A DNA stretch of 64,000 nucleotides from Nymphaea colorata (Eukaryota; Streptophyta; Magnoliopsida; Nymphaeales; Nymphaeaceae): contig NC_045138.2 of the NCBI RefSeq assembly GCF_008831285.2, positions 17,455,934-17,519,933 of the forward strand, in the 5' to 3' direction. Shown piece after piece: positions 1 through 10,700 of the stretch (positions are counted from its first letter, which is position 1; each line of letters begins with the position of its first letter). The translations under genes and the position numbers were made by a program. Under the pieces are notes generated by a model. It did no database searches. It was given only the letters and a program-made list of their open reading frames with translations, and was not told the origin of the DNA.

Positions 1-1016
1 TAGTACTAAAAAATAAGTTATTTTATAAAAAAATATAAAAAATACAGGAAAATGAAATGCCGTTTAAAAATTAAAAAAAACATGTCGCTTGAAAAAACAT
101 GAAAAAAGAAAAAAAATGCATTTTTAAGTTTTAACGCATTTTTTGTGTTTTTTTCACTTTTTAATGGCAAACAGTTTATTTTTTATTTGTTGCAAATGTA
201 CTCATATTATTTACTTGCTTATTTTATTTTTTATTATATATAGTTTTTTTATTTTAAAAAAATACATTCTTTTTGTTTTTTCTCATATATTTTTCAAGTC
301 AAACATATTATACCAAAGAAAAACCCAAATATATTATACGAAAGAAAAACGTTGCCGTTAAAATTCTGAGATGTTATCTATGACTATATATATATATATC
401 AAATGTGTCGAACCATGGCAGTAAGAAAAGTATATTAGTAAACACATGAAAAATGCATGCACTTTGAAATAGCATAAATGAGTTGCTTACTAGCTTCAAT
501 ATATAGCTTCAATATAGAAGAACAAAAAATTGCATCGAACTCCAACATCCATTTATAACCTTGTTCACATGGCTTCATGAGAAGGTTGAAAAAGAAGAAG
601 AAAAAAAAACCCACTCCAACATTCCTACAGAACATTATGTAAAGGGAGAGGCAGACCAAGGAAGGAATATCAATCCCCGAGAGAGCGAGATCGAAAGGGA
701 GAAAGAGGTTATGGCGCATGGAGTAGTGAAACCACATTGGAGAGCAATGGATGCAATCAGCAAATATTATCAGTTCCAGAAAGACAAGACGAAGAGAAGG
801 CTTGAAAGCGCACTCATTTTCATCTTCACCATTTTCCTTTTCTTCCATTTCATTTTGTTCATCATTGAGTATACTGTAATGTTTTTTGTTTTGAACTCAA
901 CCATCTTTGCGGAAGCAAAAAATGGAGAACACTTGATAAAGGTATCGGACAACGATCAGCTACAGATATGCGTGAGAATCCGTATGCTTTTATTTTTTTC
1001 TTACTAGTTTTCTTAG
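1..1016. other. A/T-rich flank without a confident gene
   Basis: Strongly A/T-rich DNA with poly-A and poly-T runs and a short TA tract near 383-400. A plus-strand frame from the ATG at 710 stays open to 1007. It starts with a basic stretch, then a run of Phe, Ile and Leu, and a GT that could be a splice donor lies near 971. It could be a first exon joined to the acceptor at about 1016, but I do not recognise the protein and the matching right-hand copy has no such upstream exon. I do not call it a gene. Confidence 0.4.
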
Positions 1017-1110
1017 GGATTTGGTATTTCGTTTGTGGATTCCTGCAAAGCTACAAGTTCTTAAACGAAGGGCTGAAGCAGCTGGTTTTAAAGTAGAGGT
1101 GGAGACTTAG
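1017..1110 (+). pseudogene. Last-exon fragment of an unidentified gene (left copy)
   Basis: After a pyrimidine-rich stretch ending in TTCTTAG, 94 bases read as one split-codon base, 30 codons and a TAG stop. The peptide ends in KRRAEAAGFKVEVET. A second copy of the same length, splice phase and C-terminus lies inverted at 4919-5012. Conservation of frame, stop and length suggests both derive from a real gene's last exon. I do not recognise the family. No convincing upstream exons are visible next to either copy, so this is treated as a gene fragment. Confidence 0.4.
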
Positions 1111-1800
1111 AAGAAATTTTAATGACGCTTTCTTCATTTTCTTAAGTTCAGTTCATGGTTTTCATGTACTACTGAAGACCAGACTATCTTTGCACTCTTG
1201 TATGCATATTTTACAACCTGTTTATATGGTTTTCCAGGAGTATGCTTTAGTGGCTCAAGCATGACTCACTATAATAATATCTGAGTCATATTATGCCATT
1301 CAATATTTTTCTCTGCTAGTTCTTCACCTCTTAAGTTAGTTCTTAATTTTTATTGCCTTATATTAGAGTCATACTGAATCCATGTATGAAATTTTGAAAA
1401 AAACAACCATTCCATGAGCCCGCGTTTACATGAAAATAGGTAAACAATCCGAATGCGAGTATGAATTGGATGTGCTTTTGAATGCTAGATCCAGATAAAT
1501 AGATCTGGATCATTTTCATGTGATCCAGAAGCGGATCTTGTTAGGGAAGAGTCTCCCTGGAATGTCGAAGGCAGAACTCAAACGGTTCTGCCTTAACCAA
1601 TGGTGCAAATTAATAAGTTGATCCCAGGGAAATTAATTTCACAAAAAAATGGTGCAAATTAATTAATTTGATTTGCCGGCCGATTCAAGAGTGGCGCTTG
1701 TCATTCATTATTCTTTTTTTTTTAACGTTTCTAAAGTTTTCTTCGTTTAAATTTTTTTTTATATTCTTTCTTTTATTTCTAAAAAACTTTTATTGCTGAT
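1041..1800 (+). repeat. Outer inverted-repeat arm, left
   Basis: Pairs with 4241-4988 in reverse complement. It contains an internal short hairpin near 1568-1594 (AAGGCAGAAC paired with GTTCTGCCTT), a second near 1490-1512 around an ATCTGGATC motif, and the short direct repeat AATGGTGCAAATTAAT near 1599 and 1649. All of these recur, reversed, in the right arm. Confidence 0.85.
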
Positions 1801-2015
1801 TTTTATGTAGCGTTTGATGGGCTGCTGTTGCGGGTCAGAAAAAAAATTTCAATTTTTTTTTATTTTTCTTGTTTATGGAGAATTTTTTTTTTTACCCTTA
1901 AAACTGAAAACAAAAATATACGTTCGAAAAACTTTTTCCATGGAGATGGATGCAAAAATTTTTCAAAAATTTCTTTTTTTACCGTTATCCCTCGCGACGA
2001 GCCGAAGACAGACGC

Positions 2016-2552
2016 AATTGCTTTCCACTTCAACAACCACTTGAAAAAATGAACCACTCAACCAAACAAAATGGAAACCCCGAAAAGAAAGAAGACTGTC
2101 TGATAAACAGACAGGTAGTAGAAACCTACTTACTCGTTGATGAGGATGCCAAAGTTGGAACGATACCCTCCTCCTTCATCGAACAATCCACATGTTCGAC
2201 GGCAAAAAACCTTGAAAGAAAATGCATAGAGAAGCAATCCGTAATACCAAAATAAGCAAGAGTTGCTGCTAAGCAAGAAATTGGCCAACGTTCCGCTTCT
2301 CCTGCCGCTCAGCAGAAACCGAAGCTCCTCCTGCTGCTCGGCAGAAACCGAAGGAAGAGAAGACCCAGAGGGAACCTCCAACGCTGGCGTCTCACCTGGT
2401 CGTTCAGCTCTCTCTTTGGCATCCTCATCAACGAGTAAGTAGGTTTCTACTAACTGTCTGTTTATCAGACAGTCTTCTTTCTTTTCGGGGTTTCCATTTT
2501 GTTTGGTTGAGTGGTTCATTCTTGTAAGTGGTTGTTGAAGTGGAAGGCAATT
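2016..2552. repeat. Inner hairpin 1: arms of 139 bp, 259-base loop
   Basis: 2016-2154 and 2414-2552 are near-perfect reverse complements with only a few mismatches. The loop at 2155-2413 is more G/C-rich than its surroundings and reads through without stops on the minus strand, as does most of the hairpin (2130-2603). The minus-strand peptide has a Ser/Pro/Glu-rich stretch but no domain I recognise, so it may be a captured gene fragment or chance. Confidence 0.85.
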
Positions 2553-2995
2553 ATAATACTTTTTAGGAAAATGACTGCAGATTAAGTGCACTTCCAAATA
2601 CACATATAATACTCACACAACACAACTTCATTAATATAGAAATTAGAAACTAACTCCAACATATCAATTCACCAAAAAAAAAAAAAATTGGTCATGCTTG
2701 AAAAATACAGTTGCATTAATATGAAAGCTACCTACCTTCAACAAATGACTACTTATTTTGTTTTTTCTAATGTTTTAACACAAAGCAATGACTAGATATA
2801 CTTTTCTTTTTAAGTGTAAGCAGCTTCACATGCTTGGTCAGTGTCAGTCACTTTTTCTCTTCTTTTAGGAGTACATCTATTGCTTTCTCAGGAATACAAC
2901 TAAGACATTTGGAGCACTGAAGTCTTGTTTAGTTGCCTAAATGACAAGTCTTGCTTAAAATATAATTTCAATTAAAGGCCAAAGTTCTTGGCAGA

Positions 2996-3462
2996 AAGAC
3001 TATGGCAACGAAAGCGGAAGCAAGGCAAAAAAACCGGTAGGTCCATGTTGATTAATTCTTGCATTTCCTTTGTTATCTTTCCACTACAGGCTTAACGACG
3101 CCCATAGTTGTTGGCAAAAAAAAGGCCAAACAAAGGAAAGAAGAAGGGAAAAGTGTACCAATATTCACCGTTGAATTAAAATCGCTTGTGAATATTGTCG
3201 AAAGAAGAAGGGAAAAGTGTGCGGTAGTTTTTCAATGCTCCTTTTTGACAATATTCACAAGCGATTCTCATTCAACGTTGAATATTGGTACACTTTTTCC
3301 TTCTTTTCTTTGTTTGGCCTTTTTTACTGCCAGCAACTATGGGCGTAGTTAAGCCTGTAGTGGAAAGATAACAAAGGAAATACAAGAATTAATCAACATG
3401 GACCTACCGTGGTAATTATTATTATTATTTTGCCTTGCTTCCGCTTTCGTTGCCATAGTCTC
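2996..3462. repeat. Inner hairpin 2: arms of about 205-215 bp, 47-base loop
   Basis: 2996-3199 pairs with 3247-3462 along almost its whole length, interrupted by a few mismatches and an ATT-repeat bulge near 3415-3430. The loop at 3200-3246 is short and itself repeats a GAAAGAAGAAGGGAAAAGTG motif also present in the left arm near 3147. Any transcript from either strand would fold into one long double-stranded stem. Confidence 0.85.
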
Positions 3463-3530
3463 TCTTTGTCTCTTCTTCTAGGTTTATTCCTCCCTTTGTC
3501 TGCTCCCCCTTTACATAATGTTTATTAAGC

Positions 3531-3930
3531 ATGGGCAACAGGCCGGGTACTTGATGCATAGTTGGCTATCTGACTCATGATGGACCGAGCTTGCGCTGGT
3601 TATTTGACACTTGGGCAACAGGCCGGGTACTTGATGCATAGTTGGGTACCTGACTCATGATGGACCGAGCTTGCGCTGGTTATTTGACACTTGGGCAACA
3701 GGCCGGGTACTTGATGCATAGTTGGGTACCTGACTCATGATGGACCGAGCTTGCGCTGGTTATTTGACACTTGGGCAACAGGCCGGGTACTTGATGCATA
3801 GTTGGGTACTTGACTCATGATGGACCGAGCTTGCGCTGGTTATTTGACACTTGGGCAACAGGCCGGGTACTTGATGCATAGTTGGGTACTTGACTCATGA
3901 TGGACCGAGCTTGCGCTGGTTATTTGACAC
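3531..3930. repeat. Tandem array, five copies of an 80-bp unit
   Basis: Units start at 3531, 3611, 3691, 3771 and 3851. Each carries GGCAACAGGCCGGGTACTTG and ends in GGTTATTTGACAC. The copies are nearly identical. Copy 1 differs at its first bases and at GGCTATC, and copies 4-5 have ACTTGAC where copies 2-3 have ACCTGAC. The next unit breaks down after TTGGGC. There are no variable spacers, so this is a satellite-like array rather than a CRISPR. It lies between inner hairpin 2 and the right outer arm and is not mirrored on the left. Confidence 0.95.
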
Positions 3931-4240
3931 TTGGGCTGGCCTGATTAAAGAAATTTGCCGAGCTAGGCTGGCTTCAATCAAATAATGGGGGCCCGACTCA
4001 AGCCAATGTGAGTTTTCCCGTTTTGTTTTCCTCTCTCAACGTCTGCATGGAACCAAGTTTATAAGTGAAGTTTGGACTTTGGGGCAGTTTTATTCAGTAA
4101 TGAAGATAGCGAATAGCCCATTTTTTGTGTTTGCTAATGTACCGCCTTAGTGCCTGACAGTGACCAAGCAATAGATGTACACCAGACGCTTCCTCACTGC
4201 TCAGACTCGGTTCTTCTTGTTGAAAATCGATTAAGAATTA

Positions 4241-4988
4241 GCAATAAAAGTTTTTTAGAAACAAAAGAGAAAAATATAAAAAAGAAGTTAAAACGAGAAA
4301 AACTCTAGAAACGTTAAAAAAAATGAATAATGAATGACAAGTTGAATCGGCCGGCAAATCAAACTAATTAATTTGCACCATTTTTTTTGGGAAATTAATT
4401 TCCCATGTGATCAGCTTATTAATTTGCACCATTGGTTTAAGGCAGAACCGTTTGAGTTCTGCCTTCGACATTCCAGGGAGACTCTTCCCTAACAAGATCC
4501 GCTTCTGGATCACATGAAAATGATCCAGATCTATTTATCTGGATCTAGTATCCAAAAGCACATCCAATTCGTACTCGCATTCGGATTGTTTACCTATTTT
4601 CCATGTAAACGCAGGCACATGGAATGGTTATTTTTTTCAAAATTTCATATATGGATTCAGTATGACTCTAATATAAGACAATAAAAATTAAGAACTAACT
4701 TAAGAGGTGAAGCACTAGCAGAGAAAAATATTGAATGGCATAATATGACTCAGATATTATTATAGTGAGTCATGCTTGAGCCATCATACTCCTGGAAAAC
4801 CATATAAACAGGTTGTAAAATAAGCATACAAGAGTGCAAAGATAATCTGGTCTTCAGGAGTACATGAAAACCATGAACTGAACTTAAGAAAATGAAGAAA
4901 GCGTCATTAAAATTTCTTCTAAGTCTCCACCTCTACTTTAAAACCAGCTGCTTCAGCCCTTCGTTTAAGATCTTCTAGGTTTGCAGGA
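4241..4988 (-). repeat. Outer inverted-repeat arm, right
   Basis: Reverse complement of 1041-1800. Small differences from the left arm include a four-base gap near 4783 (left has GCTTTAGTGG where this arm has GATGG) and single substitutions, so the arms have diverged slightly since duplication or last homogenisation. Confidence 0.85.
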
Positions 4989-5012
4989 ATGCGCAGGCAA
5001 AGCACCAAATTT
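4919..5012 (-). pseudogene. Last-exon fragment of an unidentified gene (right copy)
   Basis: Minus-strand counterpart of 1017-1110: acceptor TTCTTAG, 94 bases, 30 codons, TAG stop, same final 16 residues. Six of the first 14 residues differ from the left copy, while the C-terminal part and everything inward of it is nearly identical. No upstream exon is recognisable on the minus strand above 5012. Confidence 0.4.
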
Positions 5013-5124
5013 CTAAGAAGACAAGATCAAGCATCAAAAAAAGATTTGACAGACATAAACAAACATGCTGAGTATCAAATGTTGCGCAGAGTAGTAGATA
5101 CTAGAACCTCAACCTTCAAGGTAT

Positions 5125-5241
5125 ATTTGGCAATAGCAACAAATTGTTACTGTCCCATGAATCTGCCCCAAAGATTGATATGTTACGATAGTTTATGAAT
5201 GATCTGCCTCGATCTTTGGGATAGATACAATGGGCAACAAC
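5125..5241. mobile_element. MITE-like fragment
   Basis: Begins ATTTGGCAATAGCAAC and ends GGGCAACAACTT, with GTTACTGTCCCATGAATCTG inside. It is related in sequence and order to the element at 6953-7083. Boundaries are approximate and no clean target duplication was found. Confidence 0.45.
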
Positions 5242-6158
5242 TTGCTATTTTCTCATTGAATCATCCGATTCTTGTATGATTCGAAGGGTTTGCTTCAAAA
5301 TCGACAGATTTTCTTGAATCGAATCGGAAAGGGGACAATTCGATTCAAATCCACCTATTCAAGCCGATTCTCACTGATTTTACAACAATGAGAGTTTTAG
5401 TTGACTAGTGAGAACTCGAAACCCTCCTATCAACCCTCTGAATATCAACACGAATGTCAACAATAATATATAGGAATTTGATGGATTCCCCAAAAGAGAG
5501 GGACGTACCAATTACCTGAAACAGACTCTATGTAAATAAGGAAGAAGAGGATTATCCAATCTTCCTTATCATTTTTCTCCATATGTAATTTCATTTTGTT
5601 TCAAATACTTAATTATTATGGTCAACATTCCACGAAAAGTACCACCCACTTGCTTTCACATTGATGAGGGCCACATTTTACAATCTTCCTGATCATTTTT
5701 CTCTATATATAATTTCATGCTGTTTCTTTATTTAATTTCTACGCTCCATGAACACAAGCGTTCACTTGTTTTTACCAAAGTTATCAAAGTCTCTTTTTGA
5801 ATTGAATCGAAAGCTAAAAGATGCAATAAATCGGGGAATTGAATCGGAATCGGAATCGTTTGAGAATTAGATTTGATTAAAGATATATTTAAATTTTTAA
5901 AAAACATATAATTAAAAAATAGTCAGAAAAAATAAAGAAAAAATAAATTTTAAAAACAAACATAACACAATAAACCTTTTAATGGGGATTCTGCATGTGC
6001 TAGCAACATTTTTTTTTTAACTTGCATTTAGAACCAGTTATTATTTAAGGTCAAAATTGTTTCCACATTCTTAGGGGTTTTTTCCTGTTCTTGACAGAAA
6101 CCATTACTTTTGAACATATTGCGAGGACTTTGATTTCCCAGATTTCTCGACAAAATAC

Positions 6159-6210
<52 letters not shown>

Positions 6211-6952
6211 ATTTGGTATAGCCCGGGTTTTACAGTTGCTGATTTTTTCAGTAAAAAGTATGTCGTTTTCTATCGCTAAGGCTTCAAGAAGTCAATACAT
6301 CCGAACTGAATTTCAACGATTTTAATGTTTTTCTGTTCACCAAAGGGGATCATGCGGGATCCATTTTTTTGGGCAATTCTGGTCGAAACATTCTTGGTGA
6401 AAATTAGAGTCGCAAATGGTAGAAACAGACATCTGAACAATTTCTTCAGCACCTAGCCATCTTTTAACCTGATGCATCTCGTGTTCGAAGAAAGAAAAGG
6501 ATCAAGACGTTGCAAACATTGAGTTCAATATTGGGGAGCACTAAATCTGCCTCCGACTATGACGTATCATAGCTTGGAAAACACAAGTTACATGTATAAA
6601 GCGGACATCATAGCCTGACCCACGCATCTACCTTATATGATTTTTACATGTCTTTTTAGCCAAATATTACATTATCAATACGACCTTTATTTATTTAGTC
6701 GATAATATTTTTAATATTTAGGTGGCCTTTCAATCAGCAGAAAAAAATTTAACCAAACAAAAATTAGAGGGTTTTAACGTCAGAGCTTGTTAGCCAAAAT
6801 TAAGTTTTTTGGGGAAATTTATTTGTTTAGTTATCAATAATAAGCACATTTGCATGTTTAGACGAAGTGTCAAAAGTTTGTTGAACTGTTCCCTTTTGAG
6901 TGTTTCATGCTGCTTAGGGTAGCAGATACTAGAGATTCTATCTTTAGGGTCC
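5242..6952. other. Intergenic DNA with a GA microsatellite
   Basis: No gene is visible. There is a GA dinucleotide run at 6172-6209, several poly-A/T tracts, and a degenerate duplication of the phrase around TTCCTTATCATTTTTCTCC (near 5560 and again near 5685). The rest is unassigned A/T-rich sequence. Confidence 0.5.
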
Positions 6953-7083
6953 GCTTGGCAACAATAATAAGCTGTTACTGTCCCATAAATCTACCCTAAA
7001 AATTGAAGCATATTCATAGACACTGTTATTATAGTATATAAATCTGCCCCAATCTTTGTGTCAACTTGATACTGTTGCCAAAC
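6953..7083. mobile_element. MITE with imperfect terminal inverted repeats
   Basis: Left end GCTTGGCAACAATA and right end TATTGTTGCC-like (read here as TACTGTTGCCAAAC) form imperfect inverted repeats about 130 bp apart. It contains no coding capacity. The internal phrase CTGTCCCATAAATCTACCC resembles the copy at 5125-5241. Superfamily is not assigned because the target duplication is unclear. Confidence 0.5.
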
Positions 7084-7764
7084 ATGCTTCAATTCTGCTT
7101 GTACCATGAAAGCTCATGCTTCAATTCTGCTGGTACCATGCAAGCTCCAGCTACCAGACTTACCCGATCTGTTCCCGTCAGGCCTACTGAACTTTACGAC
7201 TGAGCCCAAACAATAAGAATCATTTGCTCACCCGCTGCCAGAGGCCAGTTTTCCTTTTCCACCACCATCAGCTGGGATGATCTACTGTAACTTCAGCAAT
7301 GCAGATCCATCGTACGCCAAACACACCCAGTGCTTGGATATACCAACTCGAGCAGCATTCTCTGATGCCTGCACAAACCAATACTCTTCCTGCCACTCCA
7401 ACCATATGGGCCAAAAAAATGGTAGAAACCTCTTTCGATTTTCACCGTGCATGCTCACAGGAATGTCTCTGTCACTGGAAGAAACTAGTATCTCTTACGA
7501 ACAAGCACATCAGACGAGTGGCACCACTGACCACAAGTTTGGTAAAGGTGCCTATAGACAGCAGGAATACCCTAGAGAACGGACATATACAGGAGATTGA
7601 CCGATTTCTATGATATTGCACAAAGAAAGTACTCATGAAGCTGTTGAATTCAACAGAAGATACAGAAACCTAGTTTTGTAACAGAATAAAGAATGAAAGT
7701 GCCCTTTTTTCATTATGCATCTGCACATGAAAACATATGCAGAATAAAAAAAAAAAAGAAGTCC
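7084..7764. other. Downstream flank of the bZIP gene
   Basis: A short tandem phrase (CATGCTTCAATTCTGCT) occurs twice near 7083 and 7111. The part adjoining 7764, with A-rich AATAAA-like motifs near 7680-7745 read on either strand, probably includes the bZIP 3' untranslated region. Open frames here have no recognisable product. Confidence 0.4.
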
Positions 7765-10700
7765 TCATATCACATTTCTTGATTCAGTCAGGTTTTGATT
7801 CTGCTTACTGTTGGTGTCTACTATGTTAGAGTTTTCTGGCTCCCATCCACCAGCCCAAGGAGCAGTAGGACCATCATTCGCACCACCGCGGATTCTTTTT
7901 TGCAAGTGCTCTAGGCTTGCAACTCGCTGCAAGGAAGGAGTGCGTCCGGTCTTGCCTATGGAACCATGAACTTCTTCACATCCATGATTGATATCTGAGA
8001 TGCCATTATTCAGTTCCTGCACATGAACAGGTTGGAAGTAGTGCTTTGAGTCATCCTGCACTGGGACTACAGAGTCTGCTGTGTTATCTGGTGGACTGCC
8101 GGAGAATTGCACGTGCACAGATGATATATCTGTCATTGTTGGGAAAAAGGGCCCTGCACCGGTCACTCTCTTGACAGTCTCTTCAGCCATCTTAACCTAG
8201 AGATATGCAATGGGCAGCTGCTGTCAGATCAAAACTACAAATAGAGCAAGCAAAAGAAGAAATGCCATATTTTAACAAATTCAGCATGCTGCTGAATTAA
8301 AGTTGTCCAGTTGTGAAATCTTTCAGTAACCAATAGAAAATAAGTCGTTCAACCTGGAGCATAATAGTGAACATATATTAATGCATTCAAAAGATGAAAG
8401 TAATCCACCAGAAACAAGACCATGAACCACTCTTCAACCAGCATCCAAATACAAAATTTACCTTTGCTCTAAGTGTTTCAACATCTGCCTTCAAGATTCT
8501 ATTGTCCACAGAAGCTTCATTGTACTTTTGGCTGATATCTGTAAGTCTCTTCAGTAATGATGAATTCTCGACTCTCAACTGTGCTACCTAATAATCATTA
8601 AAATTGGAAAGAAAAAGAAACTTCTCAGGAGTGAATCGTATTGAAAGGAAAACATAGGTAAGACGGAAATTGGAACCTGTGTCTCAAGCTCACTCAGATG
8701 TGCTTGTTTCCTTCTTCGTGAACGTCTTGCAGATTCTCGGTTTGAAAGCATCCTGAAACAATTCAGCAGATTACCATGAGTCTTGCACTATATAGAGTGA
8801 AATAAACAAGCCTTGATTGGACAGGAAATATTGCTAAACTTGTATAAGCACATGGTACAAAAGCAGGTGGCTTATAGCTTTTAGAAAATGGAAAGGATAA
8901 AGAAAGCCTATGAGATAGCCAAAAAGCACTGCAACATGAAGTACAATAAAAAAATGTATAAAAAGAGGGACCGAACAATGCCATTAAAGACTAATATATA
9001 GAACTTTTGAAAATGGTCTCACGCTTCCTCCCCTTCCAAAAAGTAAAATCTTTAGTCAATATGAATGGGAACCAGAGCTGGAGATTATCCATATCCAGCA
9101 GATCAGAAAATAAGACCAACATTATGCTACAATAGGAAGCTTTGAGCGTTTTTCTTTTTCTGGTTTTAAAACCATGAGGGCAGTCTAGTTATTAAGCAAT
9201 CAACTTCCACAATTCAGGAATCCATACACATTCAACAGGGTTTGTGTTTTAGAAAAAACTTCACAAATTATTGTGCTTATTCTTCTTTGAGCCCTTCATA
9301 TAGACTACAAGCTTAGGTGATATTACCACAAGCATGTGTTCCCACTCAGACAGGCACATTTCGGTAACACCATTTTGGTACTGTGATTACCTCCGCATTC
9401 GTTTTGCATCAGCAGGATCCATTTGCTCTGTCACCTCAGTCTCCCCTTCAACTTCATCATCCGATAGTTCTCTTGACGATCCACTTGTAGTCATTTTGAC
9501 TTGAGGGCCTTGATTTTTCTGCATGGCAGGCAAGGCTGGAATTCCAACTGGACCACCAACTGCATTGTCTGGTGTTCTGGAGAGGCCTGCAGAAGTCCTT
9601 GAAAGACAAAACTCAGAAACTACATTGATGTATATACATTATACAACAGTAAGAGCTTCAATACAAGAAAAGACAAAGCTGCCCCTAGCATGACAAAGAG
9701 AAGCTGAAGCCATGTGACAGGATGCAGTACGAAGCAGAACTGAAGCATTTGGACAGCTATGGGGGTTAATTGATTAGATTGTTTTCCCTTGAGATTGCAG
9801 CCAAATCTTAATCTTTACATTTTAACAATATGAACTACTATACAACTAGGACAAACTTTCTCCCTCTCTTTTCTTTATGTTCTCTACTTTCAAAGAACCA
9901 CAAGCTAACTAAATTGTGCAACTTTTGCTTGTTCATACGTAAATAACAAAAATAATAAAATCAGTAAACATAGGATATGTTTTATTTTCAAGGACTTGCC
10001 ACAATGTGTTATCGGTCAAAAGCTACAGCAACTAGGTTTTTGGGCATCCAAATGTAAGAAATTTTTTTTGCACTTGGTTTGTTGGTGACAAGTATTAACA
10101 AATTTTCAACAATAGTACTAATAGCAGTGTGATACCATCAATCAACCAGAACCTCAATACATTATGAAAAGCACTTTCTTGTTAACATATTTGATGCCTT
10201 ATGCCTTAGAACATATGAAGTGGAAATGCTTAACAGGGATTTCCACTTGTCATCAACTCATCCAATCACAGTTCACAACAGAGAAAAAGTACCCAAGTGT
10301 GTCCAAGTACCCACTTTGGGTATGGGTACAGTGACAGGCATGTGGACCTTATTGAAATACACATGTGACTTAGTCTATAAGTGAGAAAATACCAGGACTG
10401 CTCCCCAGATGTGGATAACTGACAATAATATGAAACTTATACCTTTAGTCGATGATTGAGAACATAGCTCAGATCTTTCTGAACCTTGATTCCCATTATC
10501 AGCCAGAGTAGCTTCATGTGATTTTACACCTGGTGCCTGCAAACATGTCAAAAGGCTTAAATCGGCCATGTTTACCATCACATAGATGACCATCAAGTAG
10601 ACACCAAGTTGCCAATGATGCATTTAAAATGCTCTAGTTCAGAATGTTGCATGACAATATGAAGGAAAAATGCTATATTGCTTTGACCAATAACTCTCTT

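Larger units (their letters stand above)
1041..4988. repeat. Compound palindrome: nested inverted repeats
   Basis: Outer arms 1041-1800 and 4241-4988 are near-identical reverse complements, differing by scattered substitutions and small indels. Each begins in the last exon of the same unidentified gene (stop codons facing inward) and continues through its 3' flank, so the duplication is tail to tail. Between the arms lie a hairpin at 2016-2552, a tighter hairpin at 2996-3462, five 80-bp tandem repeats at 3531-3930, and unassigned spacers at 1801-2015, 2553-2995 and 3931-4240. No transposase or reverse transcriptase frame is visible inside. It may be a foldback-type element or an inverted duplication into which other hairpins inserted. 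Confidence 0.85.

Noticed and set aside
3531-3930. CRISPR-like array
   Set aside because: The 80-bp units follow one another with no variable spacers, and the setting is a plant nuclear genome.
10290-10345. Fourth copy of the hAT-like family in bZIP intron 1 or 2
   Set aside because: The GTACCCAAGTG and GGGTATGGGTAC phrases are similar, but no terminal sequence or matching order beyond about 50 bases could be found.
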